From assembly GCA_964408455.1 (NCBI GenBank), contig CAYOZN010000024.1:1-64000 (forward strand): a stretch of 64,000 nt of DNA, written 5' to 3'. Positions 51,761-60,373 of this stretch are shown here, one piece after another. Origin of the DNA: CAYOZN01 sp964408455 (GTDB lineage: Bacteria; Planctomycetota; Phycisphaerae; UBA1845; UTPLA1). Both the position numbers and the translations under genes were made by a program. Position 1 is the first letter of the stretch; each line of letters begins with the position of its first letter. The notes below the pieces were generated by a model that was given only the letters and a program-made list of their open reading frames with translations, had not been told where the DNA came from and did no database searches.

Positions 51761-52039
51761 ATGACTCTCAGGATAGAGATATCTGATGATGCGGAGAATG
51801 CGTTGCGCAAGGCTTGGGGGCCGGACCTCGCTCGGGCAGCCGTCGAGGCGCTAGCCTTGGAAGGTTACCGCCGCGGAAAGCTCAGCAGGTACGAAGTACA
51901 GCGCCTGTTGGGATTCTCTGATCGCTGGCAGACCGAAGAATGGCTTGGCCTTCAGGGCGCGGACGTAAACTACGCGTTGGACGATCTCGCCGCCGACCGC
52001 GAGGCGCTGAGTCGGAAGCTTGGGCCGGCGTCCAGCTGA
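51761..52039 (+). CDS. UPF0175 family antitoxin
   Basis: The 92-residue protein has the UPF0175 helix pattern: AAVEALALEGYRRGKLSRYEVQRLLGFSDRWQTEEWL. Members pair with DUF3368 PIN-like toxins and act as DNA-binding antitoxins. The stop TGA shares one base with the ATG of the toxin gene (TGATG), so translation is coupled. The operon interrupts the lysine-degradation genes. Confidence 0.88.
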   Translation: MTLRIEISDDAENALRKAWGPDLARAAVEALALEGYRRGKLSRYEVQRLLGFSDRWQTEEWLGLQGADVNYALDDLAADREALSRKLGPASS

Positions 52040-52521
52040 TGCTCATTGTCGCAGACAGTTCGCCGTTTCATCTACTGATTGAAATCGGACAGGCGGCCAT
52101 TCTCCCCGCGTTGTTCACTGACGTCGTCGTGCCACCGCAGGTGGTGGCGGAATTAAGGCATCCGCATGCCCCGGAGATTGTGCGCGTCTATATCGAGTCA
52201 CCGCCTTCCTGGATGAAAGTGCATTCGCCGACGCACGTAACAGAATTTCCGAGGCTTGATGAAGGCGAATGCGCTGCTATCAGTCTCGCAAGCGAGCTTA
52301 ATGCTGATTTCCTGCTCATTGATGAACGGCTCGGACGCCAGGTGGCGAACGCACAAGGTTTGACCGTCATCGGGACGATCGGCATCCTTGAGCGGGCGGC
52401 GGAAGAAAGACTAGTCGATCTTCGAAGCTCATTTGAGGCGGTGCGCAGAACGCGCTTTCATGTCAGCCAAAAACTACTGGACGAGGTTTTAAAGCGACAT
52501 GAAGGCTCCAAGCCACGGTGA
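52039..52521 (+). CDS. DUF3368 PIN-like toxin
   Basis: The 160-residue protein starts MLIVADSSPFHLLIEIGQ, the DUF3368 form of a PIN nuclease, with acidic residues DEGECAAISLA and LLIDERLGRQVAN completing the probable metal site. It would cleave RNA when not bound by the UPF0175 antitoxin. Its 3' end overlaps the next gene by 23 nt. Confidence 0.9.
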   Translation: MLIVADSSPFHLLIEIGQAAILPALFTDVVVPPQVVAELRHPHAPEIVRVYIESPPSWMKVHSPTHVTEFPRLDEGECAAISLASELNADFLLIDERLGRQVANAQGLTVIGTIGILERAAEERLVDLRSSFEAVRRTRFHVSQKLLDEVLKRHEGSKPR

Positions 52522-52927
52522 GAACCTTCCCGTGCCTTCCATGCTGGGCAGCCGCCTGGGTCGTATCTGGCTTGCCTACGCCTTCTGTAGCAGCCTGCTG
52601 ATCGGCACATCCGTTTACACCGGCCGCATGGCACACCTGATATCCGGGGAACCGCACTACCTGTTCACTGAATTCAGCATCGCCGTGGAGCGCGAGGTAC
52701 CGCCCGCCAACCCGACCGACGCGGCCCTGGATGCCCTGTTCGAAGAGGCCGGCGAGCCGGTCCGCATGATCGTGGACGAGCCCAGGTTCGTGCTGGGCCT
52801 TCTGGATGCGACCGGCCCGATGCTGCTGGTCGGCCTGGTCGTTGCCGGTATTGCCACCCGGCGGGCCCGCCGGCCGCGGCAGCCAGGCAAATCTGACGTT
52901 CTGGGGCATCGACCAGATCGGGTATGA
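52499..52927 (+). CDS. Hypothetical membrane protein with two helices
   Basis: I do not recognise it. The 142-residue reading has membrane segments at about residues 23-42 (IWLAYAFCSSLLIGTSVYTG) and about 100-120 (LLDATGPMLLVGLVVAGIAT) and an acidic middle. The ATG at 52499 lies inside the toxin gene; an ATG at 52541 is also possible. It lies 135 nt before the YceI gene. Confidence 0.5.
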   Translation: MKAPSHGENLPVPSMLGSRLGRIWLAYAFCSSLLIGTSVYTGRMAHLISGEPHYLFTEFSIAVEREVPPANPTDAALDALFEEAGEPVRMIVDEPRFVLGLLDATGPMLLVGLVVAGIATRRARRPRQPGKSDVLGHRPDRV

Positions 52928-53062
52928 TGGCGGCCGGGATGGCGGAGTGCCGCGTCCGCACAATGTCATGGCAGCCGCGCATACCTGGCTTGCACGGTCC
53001 ATGCGGCTGAGGGGAAATGCATACCGGCAGGCACACGCCCTGCTCTCGGTGGAGAAGAACAC

Positions 53063-53884
53063 ATGAAGTTTCATTCAACTCGCCTGCTTCTGTTAGCGCT
53101 TTCGGTTGCGCTGTTCGCGCCTTTTCCGGTGTCTGCCGGCCCGGATGACGAAAAGAAGCCAGCGAAAAAGGACTCTTCGAAAAAGACCACCGACAAGAAG
53201 CGGAAGAAGGCTGCAACTCCCAAGGGCTTTAAGTCCGCCCCACGGCAGAAAGCGAAGTTCGTGGTCGACGAGGCCAGCGAACGAAACCAGATCTCCTTCA
53301 AGTCCAACATTCCCGGCCATGTGATCACCGGCAAGGGCACGCAGGCCGTCGGTGAGCTGGAGTTCAATCCGCGCGTCATCCGCGAGATTTCCGGGCAGAT
53401 ATCCGTACCGTGGAATTCGCTGGATACCAACAACCCGATGCGCAACGATCACATGCGCAGCCCGCCGTGGATCGACGCCGCTGCCCATCCTGATATCGTC
53501 TTCACCTTCAGCGACATCGAATCCCTCAAGGCAGGCAACAAGGACGGCACCGTGCTCAAGGCCAGGTTGATCGGCACCATGGCCATGAACGGCGCTGAGA
53601 AAAAAATGAAGATCCCCGTCACGCTCGCCTACGTCGGAGGCAAAAAAAGCAAAAAGGCGGCAGAGGATGAGGAGGACGTGACCGAGGGCATCGGCATACA
53701 AGCCAAATTCAACGTCAAGCTCGCCGACTTCAACATCGAAGGGCGGCAAGTAGGCACGAAGGTTGCTGCCACGCAGAACATCAAGGTCAGCCTGTTCCTC
53801 AAGCGCGTCATCGAAGATCCCCCGGCGGAGCCCACGTCTCCCCCACCGCCGACGCCGCGACGGCCCCGCGCCAGGCAACACTGA
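53063..53884 (+). CDS. Exported YceI-like lipocalin-fold protein
   Basis: The protein has a signal peptide ending VSAG (about residue 25), then a Lys-rich linker of about 35 residues and a YceI domain (FVVDEASERNQISFKSNIPG through HPDIVFTFSDIESL and KIPVTLAY). YceI proteins bind polyisoprenoid or amphiphilic ligands in the periplasm. A final Pro-rich tail PPPPTPRRPRARQH is unusual. Its length of 273 residues exceeds the usual 190 because of the linker and tail. Confidence 0.85.
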   Translation: MKFHSTRLLLLALSVALFAPFPVSAGPDDEKKPAKKDSSKKTTDKKRKKAATPKGFKSAPRQKAKFVVDEASERNQISFKSNIPGHVITGKGTQAVGELEFNPRVIREISGQISVPWNSLDTNNPMRNDHMRSPPWIDAAAHPDIVFTFSDIESLKAGNKDGTVLKARLIGTMAMNGAEKKMKIPVTLAYVGGKKSKKAAEDEEDVTEGIGIQAKFNVKLADFNIEGRQVGTKVAATQNIKVSLFLKRVIEDPPAEPTSPPPPTPRRPRARQH

Positions 53885-54036
53885 CGCGGTCAGCGCCGGC
53901 GATCGTGCCCGTCAGCCACAAGGCCGCCCCGAACGCGTGCGATCGCGGCAGTCTGGCGATAACCGCTACCATCCGTTAATACAGCAATGAGCCCGTCGGC
54001 AAGTGCGCGCGGGCTTGATCGTTTCGAACCTACTGA

Positions 54037-55632
54037 ATGGCACAATCCCGGCCCAGCGAGTCAGACATGATCGACGACATTCTCAGGAAGCTCGGCATCG
54101 AAAAAACCAATCCCGGCGTCTTTAATGGCCGATGGCTCGGCTCCGACCAGGCGCTCGAGAGCGTGTCGCCTATCGACGGCAAACCGATTGCTTCGGTGCG
54201 CCAGGCAACCGCGGATGAATACGATCAGACCGTCGCCGCCGCGCACCAGGCCTTCCTGAATTGGCGCACCACGCCGGCCCCGCAGCGCGGCGAAGTCGTG
54301 CGGCGCCTCGGGAATGCCCTTCGCGATCACAAGCGCGAACTGGGCGCGCTGGTTACCCTGGAGATGGGCAAGATCCGCGCCGAAGGCGAAGGCGAAGTGC
54401 AGGAGATGATCGACATCTGCGACTTCGCATGCGGCCTGTCGCGGCAGCTTTACGGCCTGACGATGCACTCGGAGCGGCCGAATCACCGCATGTACGAACA
54501 GTGGCATCCGCTGGGCGTGGTCGGCGTCATCAGCGCGTTCAACTTCCCGGTCGCCGTATGGAGCTGGAACGCAGCCCTTGCCGCCGTCTGTGGAAATTCG
54601 ACGCTGTGGAAGCCGTCCAGCAAGACGCCGCTGACCGCAATCGCGACGACCAGGATTGCCGAGCGCGTCTGCCGCGATTGCGGCGTGGACCCGGCGATCT
54701 TCAGCCTCGTCATCGGCCGCGGCGCGACCGTCGGCGACAAGCTGATCCACGATCGCCGCATCCCGCTGGTGTCGGCGACCGGCTCGTGCCGCATGGGTTA
54801 CCAGGTGGGCGAAGTGGTCGGCCGGCGGCTGGGCCGGACGATCCTGGAGCTGGGCGGCAACAATGCCATAATCGTGACATCGTATGCCGATCTGGACCTG
54901 GCGGTGCGGGCCATCCTGTTCGGCGCCGTCGGCACGGCCGGGCAGCGCTGCACCAGCACCCGGCGCATCATCGTTCACGAAAGCATGCGGAAGGAACTGA
55001 CCGACCGGCTGGTGGCGGCCTACAAGCAGGTGCCCATCGGCAATCCGCTGTCCGAAGGCACGCTGATGGGCCCGCTGATCGACACCGGCGCGGTCGAGGA
55101 CATGATGAAGGCCATCGCGCAACTTCGTGCCGAAGGCGGCGAGGTGCTGTACGGCGGCGAGAAGCTGAGCGGCGCCAGCCATCCCGGCGGATGCTACGTG
55201 ACGCCGGCGATCGCCCATGCCCGCAATGAATACAAGATCGTGCAGGAGGAGACGTTCGCGCCGATTCTGTACATCATCGGCTACGGCGAAGCGCTGCGGC
55301 CAACCAGCCACGCGGCGCTGCGGACCGAAATGGAGGAGGCGATCCGGCTGCACAATGGCGTGCCGCAGGGTCTTTCGAGCGCGATCTTCACCCATCACGC
55401 CATCGAGGCGGAGATGTTCCTCGCGGCCACTGGCAGCGACTGCGGCATTGCCAACGTCAACATCGGCACCAGCGGCGCCGAAATCGGCGGCGCGTTTGGC
55501 GGCGAAAAGGAAACGGGCGGCGGCCGCGAATCCGGCAGCGACAGCTGGAAGGCCTACATGCGGCGCCAGACGAACACGATCAACTACGGAAGCGAGCTGC
55601 CGCTGGCGCAGGGTATCAAGTTCGGCGACTGA
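54037..55632 (+). CDS. ALDH7-type aldehyde dehydrogenase, probable 2-aminoadipate semialdehyde dehydrogenase
   Basis: This enzyme oxidises the semialdehyde made from lysine to 2-aminoadipate with NAD. The ALDH landmarks are present: the SAFNFPVAVWSWNAALAAVC loop, NAD motif VSATGSCRMGYQVG, the general-base Glu in ILELGGNN, and the catalytic Cys in GTAGQRCTSTRR. The C-terminal NVNIGTSGAEIGGAFGGEKE is typical of the ALDH7 (antiquitin) group. With lat at 50387 it completes two steps of lysine degradation. ATG 54037 and ATG 54067 are both plausible; the second has GCGAG upstream. Confidence 0.88.
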   Translation: MAQSRPSESDMIDDILRKLGIEKTNPGVFNGRWLGSDQALESVSPIDGKPIASVRQATADEYDQTVAAAHQAFLNWRTTPAPQRGEVVRRLGNALRDHKRELGALVTLEMGKIRAEGEGEVQEMIDICDFACGLSRQLYGLTMHSERPNHRMYEQWHPLGVVGVISAFNFPVAVWSWNAALAAVCGNSTLWKPSSKTPLTAIATTRIAERVCRDCGVDPAIFSLVIGRGATVGDKLIHDRRIPLVSATGSCRMGYQVGEVVGRRLGRTILELGGNNAIIVTSYADLDLAVRAILFGAVGTAGQRCTSTRRIIVHESMRKELTDRLVAAYKQVPIGNPLSEGTLMGPLIDTGAVEDMMKAIAQLRAEGGEVLYGGEKLSGASHPGGCYVTPAIAHARNEYKIVQEETFAPILYIIGYGEALRPTSHAALRTEMEEAIRLHNGVPQGLSSAIFTHHAIEAEMFLAATGSDCGIANVNIGTSGAEIGGAFGGEKETGGGRESGSDSWKAYMRRQTNTINYGSELPLAQGIKFGD

Positions 55633-55732
55633 ATTGCCGCCTGCTTGATGCGGCCTGGACAATCAGAATCCCGAGCGAGAGTTCGGGGCCTCGACCGGGA
55701 AACGCGCATCGCAACTCAAGAAATGCGCAAAT

Positions 55733-55769
55733 GAAAGGGGCCCCCTGCTCGCGGCATGAGGGCCCCTTC
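55733..55769 (-). terminator. Probable terminator after the PEP-CTERM propeller gene
   Basis: GAAGGGGCCC and GGGCCCCTTTC form a stem of about 10 bp on the minus strand with a 16-nt loop, followed by TTTCATTT. It lies 40 nt after the gene stop at 55810. The T-run is short, so efficiency is uncertain. Confidence 0.6.
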
Positions 55770-55809
55770 ACACAAGCGGTTCTTTCCTCCGCCATGGACT
55801 TGCGGCTTC

Positions 55810-56763
55810 TTATCGCCTCCGGCGAATCAGTGCCATCGCTGCGACGCCAAGCAGCGCCAGCGAGGCGGGCTCGGGGATGATTCGGAGAACCCGGTCGTTG
55901 CCGGCTTCGCTGATATAGAGGAAGCCGTCGGGTCCGAATTCGATGTCTGTTACAAGGTTGCTGAAGCCGGTACCGATGACCGTCGAGTTGCCGAGCGAAT
56001 CCACGCGAAGCAGATCGCCGGTGCCGAAGTCCACGATCAACAGGTCGTTGCCGAAGAGCGTTCCGCTGCCGATGGCAATCTTGCTGCTCTGACCCATGCC
56101 GAGGCCGGTGACAAAGCTGTTGTCGATCAAGGTGCCGTCGGAGGCGTGGACACGAACGACGCCATCGAGGGCGGCGGTATAGATGTTGTCGCTGGCGGCG
56201 ATATCGACTTGACCATTGGGAACGCCGATCGAGAACAGGACGGACGGCATGGCCCCCGTCGAGACCAGCACGTTTCCGGAATTCTCGGCCAGCAGCAGCC
56301 GGCCCATGTTGTCGAATTTCATGTCGTTAACGTTCAGGATCGAGTCGTCGGGGCCAAACAGAATCGAGACGTTCTGCGTGGCGGGATGAATCGTGCTGAT
56401 ATTGCCGCCGCCGACGCCCGTCGCCCCGGCGACCAAAACCGCCCCCGGCGTGCCGAACAAGCCGGCCGAATCCACAACGACCGAATCCGGATCGTTAATG
56501 GGATCGTTGCCGTACTCGACAACCGGCGCGCCGCCGAGGCCGACACGGTGAATCCTCACGGCGTCGTTCGTACCGCCGCCGGAGCCGGCATTATCGCGCC
56601 CGACGTAGAGGATGCCGGTGGGATCGAAGGCGAGCTCAATCGGATCGATGACGTTGGCGTACACCTCAACGGTGTAGCCGGGGACCACCTGCGCATTCGC
56701 CGCAGACACCGAAAACACCAGCAGGAATGCTGCGACGCCTGCCTTGAACAAGTTGCTATTCAT
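55810..56763 (-). CDS. PEP-CTERM beta-propeller-like extracellular protein
   Basis: The 317-residue protein has a signal peptide ending ANAQ (about residue 24) and a PEP-CTERM signal IPEPASLALLGVAAMALIRRRR. Between them are repeats of the NHL/SMP-30 beta-propeller type, such as IELAFDPTGILYVGRDN, DMKFDNMGRLLLAENSGN and DIEFGPDGFLYISEAGNDRVLRI. Exosortase would sort it to the envelope or outside. ATG at 56763 has AGGAGG 7 nt upstream; earlier in-frame starts do not give a signal peptide. Confidence 0.88.
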   Translation of the reverse strand: MNSNLFKAGVAAFLLVFSVSAANAQVVPGYTVEVYANVIDPIELAFDPTGILYVGRDNAGSGGGTNDAVRIHRVGLGGAPVVEYGNDPINDPDSVVVDSAGLFGTPGAVLVAGATGVGGGNISTIHPATQNVSILFGPDDSILNVNDMKFDNMGRLLLAENSGNVLVSTGAMPSVLFSIGVPNGQVDIAASDNIYTAALDGVVRVHASDGTLIDNSFVTGLGMGQSSKIAIGSGTLFGNDLLIVDFGTGDLLRVDSLGNSTVIGTGFSNLVTDIEFGPDGFLYISEAGNDRVLRIIPEPASLALLGVAAMALIRRRR

Positions 56764-57174
56764 CCGAAACCTCCTATCTATGCATGCCTCAGTCGCTACC
56801 CGCACTGCTTCTTTCGCCTGGCTCCGTACGGCCGACAGGAACCGGAAAATTCCGGTTTGCCGGAAATCGAATGGCACCAGAATTATCCACGACGGCAATG
56901 CTGCCTTTCTTCGGATGCGAATTGGAGATTGCCGGTGGTCCTATTCCTTGCGATCGACGATGCGAATCGCACTGTCGTGCGGGGTGTACGACGGACCGAA
57001 TCTTAACCGCCTCGTTAACCAGCTGCAAGCAGAATCCGGCACAAATCACTACGGTGAAAATTCCGCAAGTGCTTGGCATTCGGATATTAAGCGTCGATTA
57101 TTGAGCCGCGAGGATATGCCATGCGGGCTGTTATTCACCGTTGGCCGATGGGCCGATCGAGGCGAGGACGAACC
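56764..57174. other. 411-nt spacer without a recognised gene
   Basis: It lies upstream of the PEP-CTERM gene and downstream of the TatD-like gene. It holds one 8-bp inverted repeat, AACCGGAA/TTCCGGTT (56840-56857), about 80 nt before the PEP-CTERM start, a possible operator. Open frames on the plus strand have no family features. Confidence 0.5.
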
Positions 57175-57987
57175 TCAGGCGCGCGGCGACCAGTTGAAGC
57201 GACGGCACTGGCGGAAGAAGGCGAGCGGGTTTTCGAACACCACCTGCGAAATATCCGCCTCGCTGTGACCGCGCATGCGCATTTCGAGGATGAGCTGCGG
57301 CACGGCCATCGGCTGGCTCGGCCCCCAGTCGCCGGCGGAGTTGGCGCAGATGCGTTGGGTACCGAAGCGCTCGATCATGTCGGCGGCCCGCTGTGGCGTG
57401 CACTTAGTCACAGGATAAAGCGTCATGCCGCACCAGTAGCCACCGTCGAGGATGTGCCTGATGGTGTGCTCCTCGGCGTGATCGACGAGCACGCGCTCGG
57501 GCTTCAGGCGCGACTCGTTCTTGAGCATGTCGAGGATCATCCGCGTGCCCTTGTACTTGTCCTCGAGGTGCGGGGTATGAATGAGGATGAGTTCGTCACG
57601 CTTCGCCGCCAGCTCCAGGTGCTCGCAGAAGATGGTGCACTCGTTGGGCGTGTTCTTGTTCAGCCCGATCTCGCCGATGCCCAGCACGTTGGGCTTGTCG
57701 AGAAACTCGGGAATCAGCGCGATGACTTCGCGCGAGAGGCTGACGTTCTCGGCCTCCTTGGCGTTGATGCAGAGCCACGAGAAGTGGGCGATGCCGTATT
57801 GCGCGGCGCGTTTCGGTTCGACCTCGGTGAGCTGGCGGAAGTAGTCGCGAAAGGACGCCGCACTGCCGCGATCGAACCCGGCCCAGAAGGCCGGCTCGCT
57901 GACGGCGACGCAGCCGGCGTGGGCCATGCGCTCGTAGTCGTCGGTGAGGCGGGAGATCATGTGGATGTGGGGATCGATGTAGTTCAT
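57175..57987 (-). CDS. TatD-family metal-dependent hydrolase, EboB-like
   Basis: The 270-residue protein has the amidohydrolase/TatD metal motifs: DPHIH at residues 5-9, GIGEIGLNKNTP, LILIHTPHLEDK, VLVDHAEEHT and a late NSAGDWG. The order and the length match EboB-like proteins of Ebo clusters, whose product is moved to the periplasm in some bacteria; no other ebo gene is seen here. The ATG at 57987 lies against a heptamer repeat and has no ribosome site. TatD proteins are DNases or amidohydrolases; the substrate here is unknown. Confidence 0.85.
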   Translation of the reverse strand: MNYIDPHIHMISRLTDDYERMAHAGCVAVSEPAFWAGFDRGSAASFRDYFRQLTEVEPKRAAQYGIAHFSWLCINAKEAENVSLSREVIALIPEFLDKPNVLGIGEIGLNKNTPNECTIFCEHLELAAKRDELILIHTPHLEDKYKGTRMILDMLKNESRLKPERVLVDHAEEHTIRHILDGGYWCGMTLYPVTKCTPQRAADMIERFGTQRICANSAGDWGPSQPMAVPQLILEMRMRGHSEADISQVVFENPLAFFRQCRRFNWSPRA

Positions 57988-58019
57988 AATGCAGAATGCA
58001 GAATGCAGAATTCAGAATG
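57988..58019. repeat. GCAGAAT heptamer repeat touching the TatD-like start
   Basis: Four consecutive heptamers (three GCAGAAT and one TCAGAAT variant) lie directly upstream of the ATG at 57987 on the minus strand. They replace the ribosome-binding region. Confidence 0.8.
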
Positions 58020-58073
58020 AGCCGAGGACTCGCAGCGGAACACACAGGGGCGCTGGCTCGCGGCATAGCGCGA

Positions 58074-58343
58074 TCAAGCCCTGCGGTTGGGCGGCTGCCA
58101 GGTCTCTGAAAAGGGTTGCGAGAAGATGGTTTGCATCCGCTCGGCGCGATCTGCTTCACGGGCATCCCCGGTCAGCACTTGCAGTGCCTCGCGGACGCGC
58201 GTCATGCGCGGATCATGGCGGACATCGCTCGAACCGGCCCCGCGCTCGATGCGGTCGAGGTTGGCCGCGATCTCGATCAGCTTGCACCGCGTCTCCAGAA
58301 AGTAGCGGTCCAGCGCCGCCTTTGCCGTCATCGCCTCGGGCAT
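58074..58343 (-). CDS. Small conserved-looking protein of unknown function
   Basis: The 89-residue protein is mostly helical: KAALDRYFLETRCKLIEIAANLDRIERG is followed by an HDPRMTRVREALQVL stretch. It looks like a small cytosolic helical-bundle protein. ATG at 58343 with GGAGG 6 nt upstream is clear. It precedes the TatD-like gene on the same strand by 86 nt. I do not know its role. Confidence 0.75.
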   Translation of the reverse strand: MPEAMTAKAALDRYFLETRCKLIEIAANLDRIERGAGSSDVRHDPRMTRVREALQVLTGDAREADRAERMQTIFSQPFSETWQPPNRRA

Positions 58344-58519
58344 GGTCCACCTCCGTCTTCGGGCACCGGTCGTCATTATCAAATGTCGCCGGGCCTGCTG
58401 CAACTCGCAGCGGTTTCGAAACTTGCCGACCAGCCCAAGCCCTGCCGTTTCTTGACAGGTTCCGGCACTCGTCTAGCATGGCTCTGCTCCCCGAAGGACG
58501 GACTGCTTGCCGCGGAGAG

Positions 58520-58602
58520 TTGCCGGTTGGAAACCGGCAACACAGATCACCGGTTGGAAACCGGTGCCACATGAGCATGCCGGTTGAAGACCGTTGCCAC
58601 AG
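58520..58602. repeat. Three palindromic units in the leader of the cystathionine beta-synthase gene
   Basis: Units lie at 58520-58544, 58548-58571 and 58579-58602. The first two have the core CCGGTTGGAAACCGG with different outer arms; the third has mismatches. All three arms run on into CACA (CAACACA, GCCACA, GCCACA). The array ends about 22 nt before the gene start, so it would lie in the 5' leader. Confidence 0.85.
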
Positions 58603-58623
58603 CAGGGCCCACAGGATCGCACA

Positions 58624-60015
58624 ATGGACATCAAGAACAACATCCTCGAATGCATCGGCAAGACGCCGCTCGTGCGTCTCAACCGGGTGACCGCCGGCAT
58701 CAAGTGCACCGTCGCCGCCAAGATCGAGTACTTCAATCCCGGCGGCAGCGTGAAGGACCGCCCCGCCCTGCGGATGATCGAGGAGGCCGAGAAGGCCGGC
58801 AAGCTGAAGCCGGGCGGAACGATCATCGAGCCCACGAGCGGCAACACCGGCACCGGGCTGGCGCAGGCGGCCGCCGTCAAGGGTTATCGCTGCATCCTGG
58901 TCATGCCCGACAAGATGGCGATCGAGAAATTTCAACTGCTGCGCGCCTACGGTGCCGAGACGGTGACAGTGCCGACGGTCGGGGCGAACAACCCCGAGAG
59001 CTACTACAACGTCGCGAATCGACTGACGGCCGAAATCCCCGGCGCGTTCCAGCCCAACCAGTTTGAAAACCCCAACAACCCCGAGGCACACTACTGGTCG
59101 ACCGGGCCGGAGCTGTGGGAACAGACGGACGGGAAGATCGACTACTTCGTGGCCGGCATCGGCACCGGCGGCACGATCAGCGGCAACGCGAAGTATCTCA
59201 AAGAGAAGAACCCCAACATCAAGATCATCGGAGCCGACCCTGAAGGCTCGATCTACACGCCCGGCGCGATGCCCAAGTCGTACAAGGTCGAGGGCATCGG
59301 CGAGGACTTCGTGCCGCGCACGGTCAATCTCAAGATCGTCGACCAGATCATCGCCGTCAGCGACAAGGATTCGTTCCTGATGACGCGGCGACTGGCCCGC
59401 GAGGAGGGCATCCTGGGCGGCGGCTCGTGCGGCACTGCCCTGTGCGCGGCACTCACCGTCGCGGCCGATTTGCCGGCGGACAAGCTGGTGGTCGTGCTGC
59501 TGCCCGACACGGGCCGCGGGTACCTGTCCAAAATATTCAACGACGAGTGGATGCAGCAGTTCGGCTTCCTCGCGACACCGGGCCACGGCATGACGCTGGG
59601 GGACGTGCTGGCGGCCAAGGGCGAGGTGCCGGCCCTGATGAAGGTGAGCCGCAAGGACAGCGTGCGCACGGCCATCGACCTGATGCGGAAGAATGGCATC
59701 TCGCAGGTACCGGTCGCCGATGAAGACGGCCGCATCGTCGGCTCGATCCAGGAGATTACGTGCCTCCAGCTTGTGTTCGACCACGTCGATATCGCGCACA
59801 AGCAGGTCGGCGACGTGATGGGTTCGCCGTTTCCGAAGCTGGACAAGTCGGTCGAGATCGAAAAGGGATTTAAAGCGCTGTCGCTGGGGGCCTCGGCGAT
59901 CCTGGTGGCCGAGAACAACCGGTCGGTGGGGCTGCTGACGAAGAGCGATTTCATTGCGTATCTGAGTTCGATCGAGGAACTGCCGGGGCCGGCGGCGGCG
60001 ACGGTGGCCGAGTGA
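58624..60015 (+). CDS. Cystathionine beta-synthase with C-terminal CBS domains
   Basis: The enzyme joins serine and homocysteine to cystathionine with pyridoxal phosphate. Lys44 in NPGGSVKDRPA binds the cofactor, PTSGNTGTGLA binds the substrate side, and GTGGTISGNAKYL and GGGSCGTALC bind phosphate and the ring. After about residue 335 come two regulatory CBS domains (MKVSRKDSVRTAIDLMRKNG and a second pair), giving 463 residues. ATG at 58624 with AGGA 8 nt upstream is preferred over an extension reading through the repeat array. A cysteine synthase role is the main alternative. Confidence 0.92.
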   Translation: MDIKNNILECIGKTPLVRLNRVTAGIKCTVAAKIEYFNPGGSVKDRPALRMIEEAEKAGKLKPGGTIIEPTSGNTGTGLAQAAAVKGYRCILVMPDKMAIEKFQLLRAYGAETVTVPTVGANNPESYYNVANRLTAEIPGAFQPNQFENPNNPEAHYWSTGPELWEQTDGKIDYFVAGIGTGGTISGNAKYLKEKNPNIKIIGADPEGSIYTPGAMPKSYKVEGIGEDFVPRTVNLKIVDQIIAVSDKDSFLMTRRLAREEGILGGGSCGTALCAALTVAADLPADKLVVVLLPDTGRGYLSKIFNDEWMQQFGFLATPGHGMTLGDVLAAKGEVPALMKVSRKDSVRTAIDLMRKNGISQVPVADEDGRIVGSIQEITCLQLVFDHVDIAHKQVGDVMGSPFPKLDKSVEIEKGFKALSLGASAILVAENNRSVGLLTKSDFIAYLSSIEELPGPAAATVAE

Positions 60016-60063
60016 GAGAGTGCAGCTGGCCGCGGGCCGCCGCGCGTGTTGAGGCGAATTTGA

Positions 60064-60110
60064 GATCTGGCGATCTGCGATTTGGTGATCTGGTGATCTG
60101 GTGATTGGGC
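60064..60110. repeat. TGATCTGG micro-repeat
   Basis: About six tandem copies of an octamer close to TGATCTGG stand 50 nt after the stop of the cystathionine beta-synthase gene. The period is 8 bp with slight drift. Confidence 0.75.
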
Positions 60111-60373
60111 ATTCGGCCCATGGTCGCCATCGAACGCCTGAAAATTCCTGAAATTGTTACAATCAGTTCCGGGCATCGGTCCTCCGGAATACGTCGGTGA
60201 GCGCCGAGGCGAGGCGCTTCGCGGAAAAAACAGGCGGCGCAAAGCGATGCAAAGCGGAGCGCGCCTCGGGCCGGCGGGCTACGGCCGCTATATCCAGCCC
60301 CCGACATCCGCCGCCGCGCTCACCATTAGAATTGCCCGCCGTTCCGCCACCTTCCCCGGGCTGATAAACATGG

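Noticed and set aside
54061..55662. 533-residue minus-strand open frame
   Set aside because: It is the shadow of the ALDH7 gene.
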